DNA of 64,000 bases. Source: Stemphylium vesicarium. Lineage: Eukaryota; Ascomycota; Dothideomycetes; Pleosporales; Pleosporaceae. The stretch's first letter is position 1; each line of letters begins with the position of its first letter. Location: assembly GCA_004380135.1 (NCBI GenBank), contig QXCR01000072.1, positions 62,001 to 126,000 on the forward strand, read 5' to 3'. Below the pieces are notes generated by a model that saw only the letters and a program-made list of their open reading frames with translations, was not told the origin of the DNA and searched no databases. Positions 23,756 through 34,637 of this stretch are shown here, one piece after another. The position numbers were made by a program, and so were the translations under genes.

Positions 23756-25296
23756 AGGACAGCGGGCAGTCACTACCCCTCATTTGCTTCACCGGCACAC
23801 GCGCGCAAATAATCTCCCACAGCAGCACATATAGGCGAGGTCCAGCCTTAAACCCGTCGTCTGTCGCTAAACGGCACGCGAGACGAGGGACCTGGGTCGG
23901 GAGTGCCGCCTCTGACTACTCTGATCCGTACCTGGGCCGATCAGTTGCTCCAAAAAGAGCCTTCAGACCATTATCGCATTGCCCTCGCCACAAGCACCCG
24001 CTACTCCCTTTGCATCAACACTCGTCTGCATCTTACTCGGGGAGCGCGGGCTGTCACTTGCCGACTCCGCCGACTCGGCTGAACGGTTGCGAAGCATCAA
24101 GAACAGCCAAGCTTCCTGTGGGTCCTGAACACCGTCTCCGCCATCTCTAAACTTTTGTCCCATGCTAGTGTGCTTTGGCTAGCTAATCTCGGTCACACAC
24201 GAACAGGAGCCTGACTTGCTTCTGCCTTGCACATGAGAGTGGTGGATGCACTGGAGAGATCCGCCTGTTGCCCTCCACCTGCACCTACTGTGGACCCTTT
24301 GGAAGCTTTCGACGGGCACCTAATATCCTGCGAAGCAAAATATCAACTTTCCTTCCTGGGCTTGTCGAGACGTTTCACTCTGCTGTCCTTGTCCGTGCGG
24401 TGGCTGAAAACGGACGCTACAGCCGAGCATCATGACCCCCACGAAACATTATGCGAGGACACATTCGTCCATCTTTGGTCACATTTGGCCTTCAAAGGGA
24501 GCAGAAACATAGATTTTCATCATCGATACAGCGTCATCACGTCGATATATCCGTCCAACTATGCGTCTGCGCCTTCCGAGTTTCGGCATCCCGCTCCGCT
24601 CATATGCAAGGACCCTCCGAGGTCACGCCAAGCGATGCGTGATGGATTCATTCTAGCAAGGGATTGCTGCATGAGATTCCACCAACTTTTTGCGCAGAGC
24701 CAACATCATCCGACTCTCACCCAATGCGGTTAATGTTTTGCCTGTTCCTTGTAAAAAGCACATCTGTGCGCGGTTCGACTTGCTGCTCCAACTTCGGCCG
24801 GGATGACTTCCCCGAAAAAGACTGCTTGGCTTCATCTCACTGTGCCTCTTGACTATTCTGAGCGGGCGTTGCATCTGATCACACTCGGTAGGTTCGCATG
24901 CAACGAACAGAACTCATCCTGCAGCAATTGTTGGCCCACAAGCGCAAGGATAATCTCGCCCTTTAGCACCGGCTGATTGGGATTAGATAACTCTACATGT
25001 GCGAACGCGAAAACTGGACTACTGGCATCCTTCAAACGTACATTTCGTCACGTCGAACTCATTATCTCATGCCCATCTCAAGTGTGTTTCAAAGCCACAG
25101 CAGCCTATCACCCATATGGAGTGCGGGTGTCGGCACGTCTTGTTTGATCACCAGGAAATTTTCTGATGCCCATCTCCGCTCGAAGATCTCACAGCTGCTG
25201 CGTTGATAGGGCTTCTCTGTTAGGATTCTATCGCGCTGTGACGTGCGTTGCGTTGAGTCGCATTTACCCACGGGTCATAGAGCGACCTCGGGGTAT

Positions 25297-25342
25297 ACCA
25301 CGACCACTATGAATTGGAGCGCACTGGCATAGCGGTCGTGGT
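25297..25342. repeat. Inverted repeat, 15-bp arms with one mismatch
   Basis: Left arm 25297-25311 and right arm 25328-25342 (core CCACGACC...GGTCGTGG) can pair over 15 positions with one A-G mismatch, with a 16-nt loop. It sits in gene-poor DNA about 50 bp upstream of a second palindrome. Confidence 0.8.
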
Positions 25343-25395
25343 CTTCATCTCCGAAATTTCAATTTCTTCTTGAGAAAAATCTGTGATGTTAAGAC

Positions 25396-25437
25396 GGCAG
25401 CGTCAATTACAGAGGTTACCTCTGTCAGGACACTGCC
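25396..25437. repeat. Nested palindrome
   Basis: The central 17 bases (25409-25425) are ACAGAGGT-T-ACCTCTGT, a perfect 8-bp-arm palindrome. Flanking bases also mirror: GGCAGcGT at 25396-25403 against ACaCTGCC at 25430-25437, one mismatch. Confidence 0.8.
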
Positions 25438-28400
25438 TTAATGGCGACATGGCCCGCTCTTAGCACGCACAATAACCGTAAACACTTACTGAATGAACTA
25501 GACCAATTCAGGCCAGGACTATCCTACTCCACTTCCCATCTCCAGCTCTCCAAGGCTCTCCCTTGATTGCTACTCTCGTTGGTGATCAGAAGTATAATAG
25601 CCGAAGTTGCAGGAGCACCATTCACATAGTTTCAGCGAGTCTAGATCTTCACATCTGCTGTCGCAAGATTTTATCATCCCAAGACACAATCACAGCGGTA
25701 CACGCAACAATTACCGGGCGCACCCTTACACTCATTCAGCTGCCACACCAGTTCACCACTAATACAACAAGCCCGTTAGATCTTCTGACGTACTAAAATC
25801 CACTCAGGGTACGGGACGCAGCCTTCCAACAAAGTTCCCGTCTGCATCAGAAATCTAGACCCCGGCCCACTGTAGACCGCCATAATCAGGCTTCCAGTGA
25901 TCTTATCCAACGCCCTACATGATGACATTCACACACGGAGTGGCCTCTAGATGCAGGCTTTGGTAACGGTGGAGCTGGCTTAGAACAATGTAGTCAAGCC
26001 GACGTTACGGGCCCCGCACGATGCATCAATTTGTTTTCGTCATAGTCTCTTGCCTCAACCCATCTGGACCGCCATAACCAGACGCAAGCTGAATCCTTCT
26101 ACACCACGCCATCCGAAGCCATCGCGGCTTTCACGCCAAACAAGGAAAGTTGAATCAACCTGCAATCCGTGTCTGTTTCTCTCGAAGGATGCGATACCGT
26201 CTTTCTGCCAACCTGCAATCTACGGCATGTGCCGGCCGTTACCGGCACTGAGAGCTACACATTTACTGTAGGCTGTGAAGCTCTGAGTGTGGCCTATCGC
26301 TTATCTGGTCAGGTAATGTGTATACCAATCTCTATCTGTAACTTTCTAACCTCAACGGTCCGACCGCAGCAGACCATCCACGGCTCATGCTCCTTCATCT
26401 CCCACACGGAATCAACTCAAGTGTCGCATCTTCACCGCATCTACATGGCCGCATCGGAAGCTTACACCCAGGCCGTTGACTGCAGTTTCGATTCGCGGGT
26501 ACTTCTGCGCAAGAGTTTCATATCATCAGGCCTTCTATTCCCCGCGCACGCATGTCAACATCCGAGTATACTTTAACAGTCTGCGCAACATAATCCCTCA
26601 ATGCGATTCACTCTCGCGTCTACAACCGTCAGCCCGGTCTCATCGAGGCCTAGTCTGCGTTTTCATTATTGCCAAAAGATCTAGCATGTCTCAGTTACTA
26701 CCCCCCACGACGTGCAACCCATTCGTCTCGGCTATTTTCGCGGTTGCGGGGAACCCTTGTCTGCAGGTAAAGGTAAGATATGCTACGATGGTTAAGGCGT
26801 AGGATACGAAGAGACGAATACCCGGTGCTGGGTCGCGAGCAATGGCACGTAGCACGAGTTGATCTACCAGCTGCCACATTCATGCCTCTAGAGATCCGAG
26901 TTACACCGCGATGGGGCTTGTCATACGCGACGCGATGCCGGCAGTTGATCGCTCGGGCCAGGTACTGTAAGCATCGTCATACGACATGCGGCGACAGTAT
27001 AACACCATCTGCACGTAGTGCGTTCGAGATGGACACAGCCGATGATGTCGTCACACGACCAAGTTACTCGACCCAGTCCCCACCAGAACAAGCAGGCGGC
27101 CTCAACACCACTTCCAAACGGCGTCTGGGCCCCTCCCAAGTTTGAGAGTAATGAAATTGCAGCTCCAAGATGTGCTACACCAAAGGCCCGATACAGCAAG
27201 CATTACTCAGCCCTTTCCTACTAAGCAACTGCCTAAACATAGTGCGAAAACGAAAGAAGGGTCGCGCAAGGTGTCGCTCTCGCAACACCTTCCCTTCGGG
27301 ACCCAGGGTCCATGATGACCAAGACGCTTCTCTCTCAAACTCACTTGTGCACAAACTTCTGTCACTTCCTCTCAACAGAACCCGACAAAACCGAAAAGGA
27401 AACAATAGACGCCTCTTCCCTTCGGAGTTCACTCCTAGCACCGAACGGCTAGAAGGCCTCCGCGACTTTTCTAGCCCAAAGACTTGATTCGTTTGTCTTC
27501 CTTCTTCTTCCCTTTTGCTAAACTTACACACATTCCCCAAGCGTGGTGGCGCCAAGCTTACACGATTCAAGGAAAGATCGTCGTAAAAGCCGCCCGGCTT
27601 GGGAGCTTTGTCGCTATGGTTGTACACGCCGCCGCAGTTCCGCGACGCGCACGTTTAGTACTCGAAAACTTGCTGCAGCTAGGTCTGGCGAGTTTAGTCT
27701 CTTGTAGCGTTGCGTGCGTGTGCAAGGCATATCCTACTTTACTAGACAGGGTTTTACCCCGCCGGATCACGCTGCTGCAGTAGGAAGCACGGCTGGACTA
27801 CATACTACATTTCAACCACGCAGCATGCGTCCGCGACTACACGGGGCTATATCGCAGCCACATATAGGAGGATTTCTTGCTAGTAAACCTGTTTTCGTTT
27901 CCAGCACATCTCGCTCTCTTCAGACCTCGCATCTGGACTCATCGTGAAACGAGCGCGCACGGCTAAAAGCAGAATACTTGCGCTGCTCTGGAAATCCCGA
28001 TTGCTGGCAGACGCAAGGATTTTGTTGAGAGAGACAAAGTTTCCGCAGGCGAAATGTCTGTGAGGACATCTTCCTTGATGGTGTTCATACGCGTAATGAT
28101 CTCTGTTGCCGCTGCTTTTTTCTTTCGATTTACCCGTGCCGGATATCTGCGGGGTGCCGTGGCTTGCAGGAGGATGCCGAACCATCAAGTCGCATGCCAG
28201 AATACCAGATCATACAGATTCTCGTACAGCAAGCCCTGGAAAATGCCATGTTCTGGTTGGAGGATTTTCATTCCGCTGGTAAAATACATTTGCGACTACA
28301 TAATGCTACATATCTGTTACATGTTGGGAGATGAGATGGGCGAATAAAATATGTCAACAAGTAAGCAAGCAAGCAAGAAAAAAATGATGTGAACGTGGAC

Positions 28401-29196
28401 ATCAGAAAAGGGTAGCCTGCTCGATTGGTCCATGAAGCGAAGGAAGCTACCAGAGCAGTAAAACAGGAGGAATGCATATGCGTCATGTTGGAGGTTCTGA
28501 GGGATGATGCTTCCTGCGAGCGGTAATGCGACATCATCACCATCATGCTCCCCCATCTCTTGCATAAAGGATGCCACATTTCGCCACCACCAAAGCAAAA
28601 ACATGCACGATCAGGCCATCGTAAATATGAGGAAAAGAGGGTGTATGGAGGAATATGCCGAGATCAGATGCACAATAGGTACACACCCACAGTCTCGAAC
28701 TGCCGTCTGTCGGTCCGCCTTCCGTACCATACCGGCAGTACAGCCATCAGCCATGTGAAGTTGGTTTTTTCCTTCCACGATCTGGCGGTGCATCGCGCTG
28801 GCTTTTCCCTTTCTTTTCTTCGCCTTATGGGGGTCCTGAATCCCGGCTTGCCACATGGCAAGCAAGCCCTGTTTCTGCATTATGACCGTGCCCCTGTTAT
28901 TTTTTGAACAACGTTGATATCCACATCATAACTTTTCTAGAGTCGAAGTAAAAAGGAAAAGAAAGAGAGACCGGGTGCTGCATCCGCTTGCAAAGTCGTT
29001 TGCTGGAACTTTCCGGATACCGAGAACCAAGAATCTTGCATCTCATCTGCCCTTCCAAAGAAGCACTTCTAACAGCACGTCCAGCATCTTCGACAGCCCG
29101 TCCATCTTCTTTCCTTCACCCGCTCATCCGCACTTCTCCGTCGGCTCTTGCGCTGTCACCTCCCCCTCCCCTACACCCTTCATCTCTTTCCCCTTT

Positions 29197-30730
29197 CTAC
29201 CTTAGCTCGACGCCCAGACGCGCCACAAGCAAGGACCTCAGGCGGTCATGCAACTCGTTTGTTTCTTCGTTGGTGAGGGTGCGCTCCAAGCTGCGGTAGT
29301 TGACACGGTAGCACATGCTGCGGCGCCCTGTTTTGGGGTGCACGAATTCGTCGGTCAGACGGATATCTTCGACGAGGTCGCCGCAGACTTCGCGGGCGAT
29401 CTCCATGACATCATTTTCATGGAAGGTTGGGGTTGGTGGAGCGGGGGCTGCGGGTGGGATGGGTGTGCCTGAGGTCCCGGCAGCAGCAGCAGCATCAGGA
29501 GAGGAGGATTGCGTTTGTGATGATCCCGGTGTGGGCGATGAGGTTGACGCTGCTGTCGTAGGCGGATGAACAGCCGCAGCGCCCCCAGCAGCACTCGAGC
29601 TGCTTCTGAGCCAGAAACTCACGTCCTTGAAACAAGCCGGGTATTTGCTAAAAGGGACGAAACGGGAGATGGACTTTTGCTCGCTGAATTGCGACAAGAA
29701 CCGCTCGTCCTTTGACCAGAAAAGGCGGATATCAGGGATAGAATAGAGAAGCATAGCAATGCGTTCAAGGCCTATTCCAAACGCCCATCCTATGCGGTTG
29801 GGCACTGAAGCGTTGTTCAGGATGGGCTGCGAGACGATGCCGCAGCCGAGGACTTCGAGCCAGTCGCCCTGCCAGAAGACTTCAAGTTCCCACGAGGGCG
29901 AGGTGAAGGGGAAGTATGCTTCCACCCAGCGCACCTTGAGGGGCTCATTGGGAGATTCCGATTCCGTGGACGCAGTCCTAGCAGCGTTGAAGATGGTTAC
30001 CACCATATCTTCCAGGCTGCGTTTAAGATGCGCTGCCATGGCCTCGACTTCTTCCTGCGAGTGGCCTGCCTGCAATGGGTTTCGCTCTGCATGAAAAGTC
30101 GGGTTTGGATCTTCGACGGCGATATCGTGTTTGGTGATCTTTTCCACATCGTCCCAGATTATCTGTGCTAATGTCTTGCCTTCGCTTTCATCTCGCTGTC
30201 GATCCCATGTCCGCGCCCCTTCCATCTGGTGGAAGACGGGATAGTGGCTCCGGTCAATGGCATCTCGGCGGTAGACGTCTGCGCTGATGAGGTACCCTTC
30301 GCTTTCGTTGTTGCGGAATGTGTCGGCTTGGTGGGCTGAGGTGTGGGTTCGTAGCACAGTCTCTTTGTTCAGGTAGTATGTGTCCGTTCTACTGCGGCCA
30401 ATGTGATCCAGTGGGAAGCCGAGTGAGTCGAAATTTTGCCCAGTCGTCACAACAGGGAAGAGATCGTTGTGCGTCTTGTAGCCAGGGAAACGTGACTCAA
30501 TCAGCTTACGCGTGATGGTGAGAGGATGGTCTGGTTGAAGATGTAGTCGCCGGGGTATCGCTGAGAGAATGGTCGCAGGCGTGTTCATCCACTCATCCGT
30601 TTTGTATGTTCGCCCTTCTATGGTGACGTCTTTTGGAAATGCTCCTGGTCACTTTTAGATCATTGCTGCCGCAAAATCTCACTGCGAATATGACTTTGGG
30701 GCCGGCCAGAGTGGAACGGACGCTGACCAT
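29197..30730 (-). CDS. MSF1: Mitochondrial phenylalanyl-tRNA synthetase
   Basis: Monomeric class II synthetase charging mitochondrial tRNA-Phe. The frame 30630-29197 is unbroken: VTIEGRTYKTDEW, HNDLFPVV, HQMEGARTWDRQRDESEG (motif 2 region), motif 3 GIGLERIAMLLYS, then the FDX-ACB anticodon-binding domain ending RLGVELR. The FDX-ACB domain is split by about 60 Ala/Ser/Pro/Thr-rich residues. Upstream, an ATG at 30728-30730 opens MVSVRSTLAGPKVIFAVRF, a convincing mitochondrial presequence, but it is one base out of frame with the core. The shift would be at the AAAA run (30631-30634, TTTT on the plus strand). No intron that repairs the phase was found, so this is a sequencing error, a real frameshift, or an unseen splice. 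About 510 residues if joined. Confidence 0.9.
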
Positions 30731-31248
30731 GTTTTACACAGGAATCAATACCGCGAATTCCGTTGAGTTTTTCCGCACGCCCACTTCTGGAAAGAACTAT
30801 ACTAAAGACAAGCATCACATGATAGCGACGTACCGGAAGAGTTGTATCTCACATTATTCAGCGTCAGTCTGGACGCTAAAGCAGGTCTTCGTATCCGTAA
30901 TGATATATTCATAGACGCCTGACGGCATGCGGCCGCCGAACAAATAGGTATCCGCATCTTTGCTGTTCGCGATACCTAGGTATCTCCAGTCGTCTAGCAA
31001 TCCGCAAAACCGTAACCGCGGCGCCAAGGCCGCCGCATCCCAGCTCCGGGCTTAAATCCGGACCCTCGCAACGCTTTGCCGAATGACGTCCGCGTGCCGA
31101 ATTCTCGGTCTCTTAACAATCACCGAACTTTCAACAAGCTGCCCTTATTCCTAAGGCCCATATCTATAGCCCTCTCTCCTCCTTGCCAGCTTCACATGCG
31201 GTCGCTGTGCTAGCCGACCCTCCCCCCCTCTCTCCCAACCTGCCCAAC
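30731..31248. promoter_or_regulatory. Divergent promoter, MSF1 / DIC1
   Basis: About 520 bp between two genes for mitochondrial proteins transcribed away from each other. No specific factor site was identified. Confidence 0.55.
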
Positions 31249-32382
31249 ATGGCTCATGCGACACGGAAAGTGACGGTACCGGAGCTGAGGAAGAGCGAAG
31301 ATGTGAAGCCCATAATGAAGACGCCGATACATTATCCATTCTGGTTTGGTGGTAGTGCAAGTTGTTTTGCGACCTTCTTCACGCATCCGTTGGATCTTGG
31401 TGAGCCCTCTTTTGCAAGTTTATTTTGTGTTTAGCGATTGAGTCGTCGTTTTCCTGGGCTGACTTTTGTGGCATGTAGTAAAGGTACATACAAAATAGAA
31501 AGAGGTCGCGTGCCATGCGCTATTCGTACATTTACTCATCGCTTTTCCTAGGTCCGGTTACAAACTCAGGCTACACATGGTGTACGGTTAAACATGGTAC
31601 AAATGTTCGGTCATGTTATAAAGAGTGACGGTGCATTGGGCCTATACAAGGGTGTACGTCTCTCACCTATTCGACCTTGCAAATACTCCATCTAAACGCG
31701 ACCCCAGATCTCCGCAGCACAACTCCGCCAAGGCACATACAGTATGACACGCTTCGGCGTATACGAAACGTTAAAAGATCGCGTGACGACTGCGGAAAAG
31801 AAACCCTCTTTCCTCACTCTCGTCGGTATGGCCTCGATATCAGGTTTCCTCGGAGGTTTCGCCGGAAACCCAGGCGACATCCTGAACGTCCGAATGCAAC
31901 ATGACGCCGCGCTCCCGAAGGAAAAGCGACGAGGATACAAGAACGCTATAGATGGTATAATACGCATGTCGCGCGAGGAAGGCGTCGCGAGCCTGTGGAA
32001 GGGCGTTTGGCCCAACTCGTCCAGAGCAGTGCTCATGACTGTTGGTCAATTGGCCACATACGACGGATTCAAGCGCGTGCTGCTCAACTACACCCCTCTG
32101 GAGGATAACCTCACTACACATTTCTCTGCCTCCTTCCTCGCCGGCTTCGTCGCGACGACGATATGCTCACCCGTCGACGTTATCAAGACAAAGGTCATGA
32201 GTTCGAGCGAGAGCGTGGGTCTCGTGAAGACTGTATCGGACACCATGAGGGCGGAGGGTTTCCGCTGGATGTTCAAGGGCTGGGTACCGAGTTTTATTCG
32301 TGTTGGCCCGCATACGGTGCTTACATTCTTGTTCCTGGAACAGCATAAGAAGATGTACCGGCAGTTTAAGAAGCTGGAATAG
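31249..32382 (+). CDS. DIC1: Mitochondrial dicarboxylate carrier
   Basis: Inner-membrane carrier exchanging dicarboxylates (malate, succinate) for phosphate. Exons 31249-31399, 31479-31483, 31552-31653 and 31708-32382 give 310 residues. The second exon is only 5 nt (TAAAG) and supplies the Val-Lys of the first carrier signature, reading PLDLVK across the junctions. The three mitochondrial-carrier repeats are visible, each with a Px(D/E)xx(K/R) motif: PLDLVK, PGDILNVR and PVDVIK. The N-terminal HYPFWFGGSASC...THPLDL is characteristic of DIC1. Introns have GTGAGC, GTACAT and GTACGT donors. The start ATG at 31249 fits the family's short N-terminus before the first helix. Confidence 0.93.
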
Positions 32383-32658
32383 AATTGGAGGGTATGAAAA
32401 GATGTTCAAGATACCATTTGGGCGGGCGTTTGGGCGCTGACAGCATTTCTTGCAGCGCGATAGACTATGGCTTGCATACAAGAGGGAGAGACAGGATTTG
32501 GCTGTGCATATGCGCTTCAAGTACATATAGAAGGAAAAGAAAGAATGCAAAGTCAGAAACGCTCAATGCGCATCTTCTGGGACTGGCATGAGCAAATTCA
32601 AAATACATCATTGGCATTACAAGCACACTATCCAAACTTGCAAGGATCCGCTATCCCC

Positions 32659-33657
32659 TTAATACCCATGCTTCTTCAACTCCTCCTCAGTCCACTCCCA
32701 CAACTTCTTCCTCAACCCCTCATCCCTCGCCCACTTGCTCCCCGCACTCTTCTTGCCCACAGGCATGTAATACGCACCACTATCCAACTGCTCCTTCCCC
32801 ACCGTCGCACACCACGTGGTATTCAGCGCGCCGCCCTCTGGACTCCTAAAGTGCCCGGGCAGCACCAACGCAACAATCCCATAAAACCAAAGCCCAACCT
32901 TCATAAACACATTCGTGCGCAGGTTATCGAATAGATCCGTCAGGATAACACCCGGATGCAGCGACACAGACGTAATCTGCGGGTACCGCTCCGCGAGCTC
33001 GCGCGCAAACAGGATATTAGCCAACTTGGAGCTGCCGTAGCGCTGCCATGTTGATTCCTGCTTCAGCGCCTTCTGGTCGAATTCTATACCCCGGGATACG
33101 GGCATGTTGTGCCCCATGCTGCTCAGCGTGACGACGCGTACATCGGCATCCGGCTGACTCTCCGCCGTGCTTAGCAGCGTGGGGAGAAGGAGTTTCGTTA
33201 ATAGCGCGTGCCCCATGTGGTTCGTCCCGAATTGTATCTCGTACCCTTCCTTGGTGGTATTGTAGGGCCCCGCCATTATCCCTGCATTGTTGATCAGGAT
33301 ATCGAGGCGTGGCTCCTGGCGCTTGAACTCCGCGGCGGCGGATGCAATTGACGAAAAGGATGTTAGGTCCAAGGACAGGAAGACGATTTCGCAGGCGCCG
33401 GATACGCTCGATTTGATCGACGTTATGGCATCGCGCGCTTTGGACTCGGTGCGTGCCGCGAGGTAGATGCGTGTGGGGTTGTGCGCGGCCAAGTAGGCGA
33501 TTGTTTGCTTGCCGAGGCCTGCATTGCCTGGGGGGTTGTGTTAGGTGCTGTGTGTGATATAAGGGGAGCTGGGGGGAGGGCGTTTACCTCCTGTTACTAG
33601 GATTACTTTGCCCTCGAGACTTCCAATGTCTGTTGCGGGATTAAAGGATTTCCCCAT
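32659..33657 (-). CDS. Short-chain dehydrogenase (retinol dehydrogenase/WWOX-like)
   Basis: NADP-dependent SDR of the group fungal annotations call retinol dehydrogenase- or WW-domain-oxidoreductase-like; substrate unknown. Exons 33657-33588 and 33527-32659 give 312 residues. Motifs: cofactor loop TGGNAGLGKQ formed across the intron, NNAGIMAGP, GTNHMGHALLTKLLLP, catalytic YGSSKLAN, then SLHPGVILTDL. A hydrophobic segment (VGLWFYGIVALVLPG) near residue 220 may be a membrane-associated helix. The start MGKSFNPATDIGSLEGKV fits the family. It converges on DIC1 with 276 bp between. Confidence 0.92.
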
Positions 33658-34637
33658 GGTGACGGCGTTCAATCGATCGGTATATGTGTATGTACGGATC
33701 GGTGCGATGGAGTTGTATCAGCGCGTGGGATTCGAGTCGTGAGGGTGTAGACGGGGTGTTCGCGGGTTGTAAACGGGTTCGTCGCAACTAGTCGATAATG
33801 TGGTAGTTCGGATCGCAAAAGCACGGCGCTCAATACCTCTTAAACCAGAAAACAAAGACGCGCGACTGCCTTCTTATCCGCTAGAATCCGCCAAAGTATA
33901 TAATCCACGGAAGCCTGTGATTCCGCTCTTGCACATGCTCGATCCAATCCCATACCAGACTCTAGCCCGCGGGTGCGGTCCGTTCGCGGCGCTACATAAT
34001 CATGCGGAGTGGAGGGAACGCGCTATGACGTCGCGTACATTGTGCGTGAAGCCGGGGGCGGCGCAACATGTCCCACGCGTTCCTTACGGGCGTAATGTTT
34101 ATGAGAGGAGGTCGTGATGTTTGCCCGAGAGGCTGCGAGGGGCGTGAGGGAAATCAGATTAGCGCTTACATTGCCATACCGTGATATGCAGATTGCGAAT
34201 ACACATTGCAAATGCAGATGCAGGGGAGCGGAGTTGCACTATACTTTCAAGGGGCTTTACATGGAGTACAAAGACAAGGGTATCATTATGCTCAATCATC
34301 GCAAATACTGCCGTATCCCCCCTGGTGCTATGAAATTCCAAACATGCGGACCTGCCATTCCGCATTTTGCCTCTATTACTACATGTACCATTAACCAAAT
34401 ACGTGGTTCCTGAACCCTTGAAAAGAAGGCTTCCTCTTCGTCACCATGGCGTATTGCCGCCAGATCGTCAGTCGATACCATCGATAGTCACAAGCTGATC
34501 TCGGGCGCTCGATGAAGAAGATGTTGGAACCAGAGGCTGTTCCCTTGCTTCGGGCCCTTTCGGGATGGACAACAAAATATTTTTCAAGCTTCTTCTTCCT
34601 CTTAATCGTCGCCTGTGAGATCAATTACTCCATCTAT
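33658..34637. other. Intergenic, no gene supported
   Basis: About 1 kb upstream of the SDR gene and downstream of the DUF262 pseudogene. Short frames exist on both strands without motifs. Confidence 0.5.

Larger units (their letters stand above)
22336..29196. other. 6.9-kb gene-poor interval
   Basis: No gene could be supported on either strand. Open frames up to 174 codons exist (22941-23465 minus, 24227-24733 plus, 27175-27627 minus) but lack motifs, introns or plausible composition. The interval holds a (GAC)n tract and two inverted repeats listed separately. Base composition does not look strongly AT-rich, so there is no sign of heavy RIP. I found no transposase or reverse transcriptase fragment. 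Confidence 0.5.

Noticed and set aside
24227..24733. 168-codon plus-strand frame
   Set aside because: First real ATG is at 24233, but there is no motif, no signal peptide and no codon pattern resembling the neighbours.
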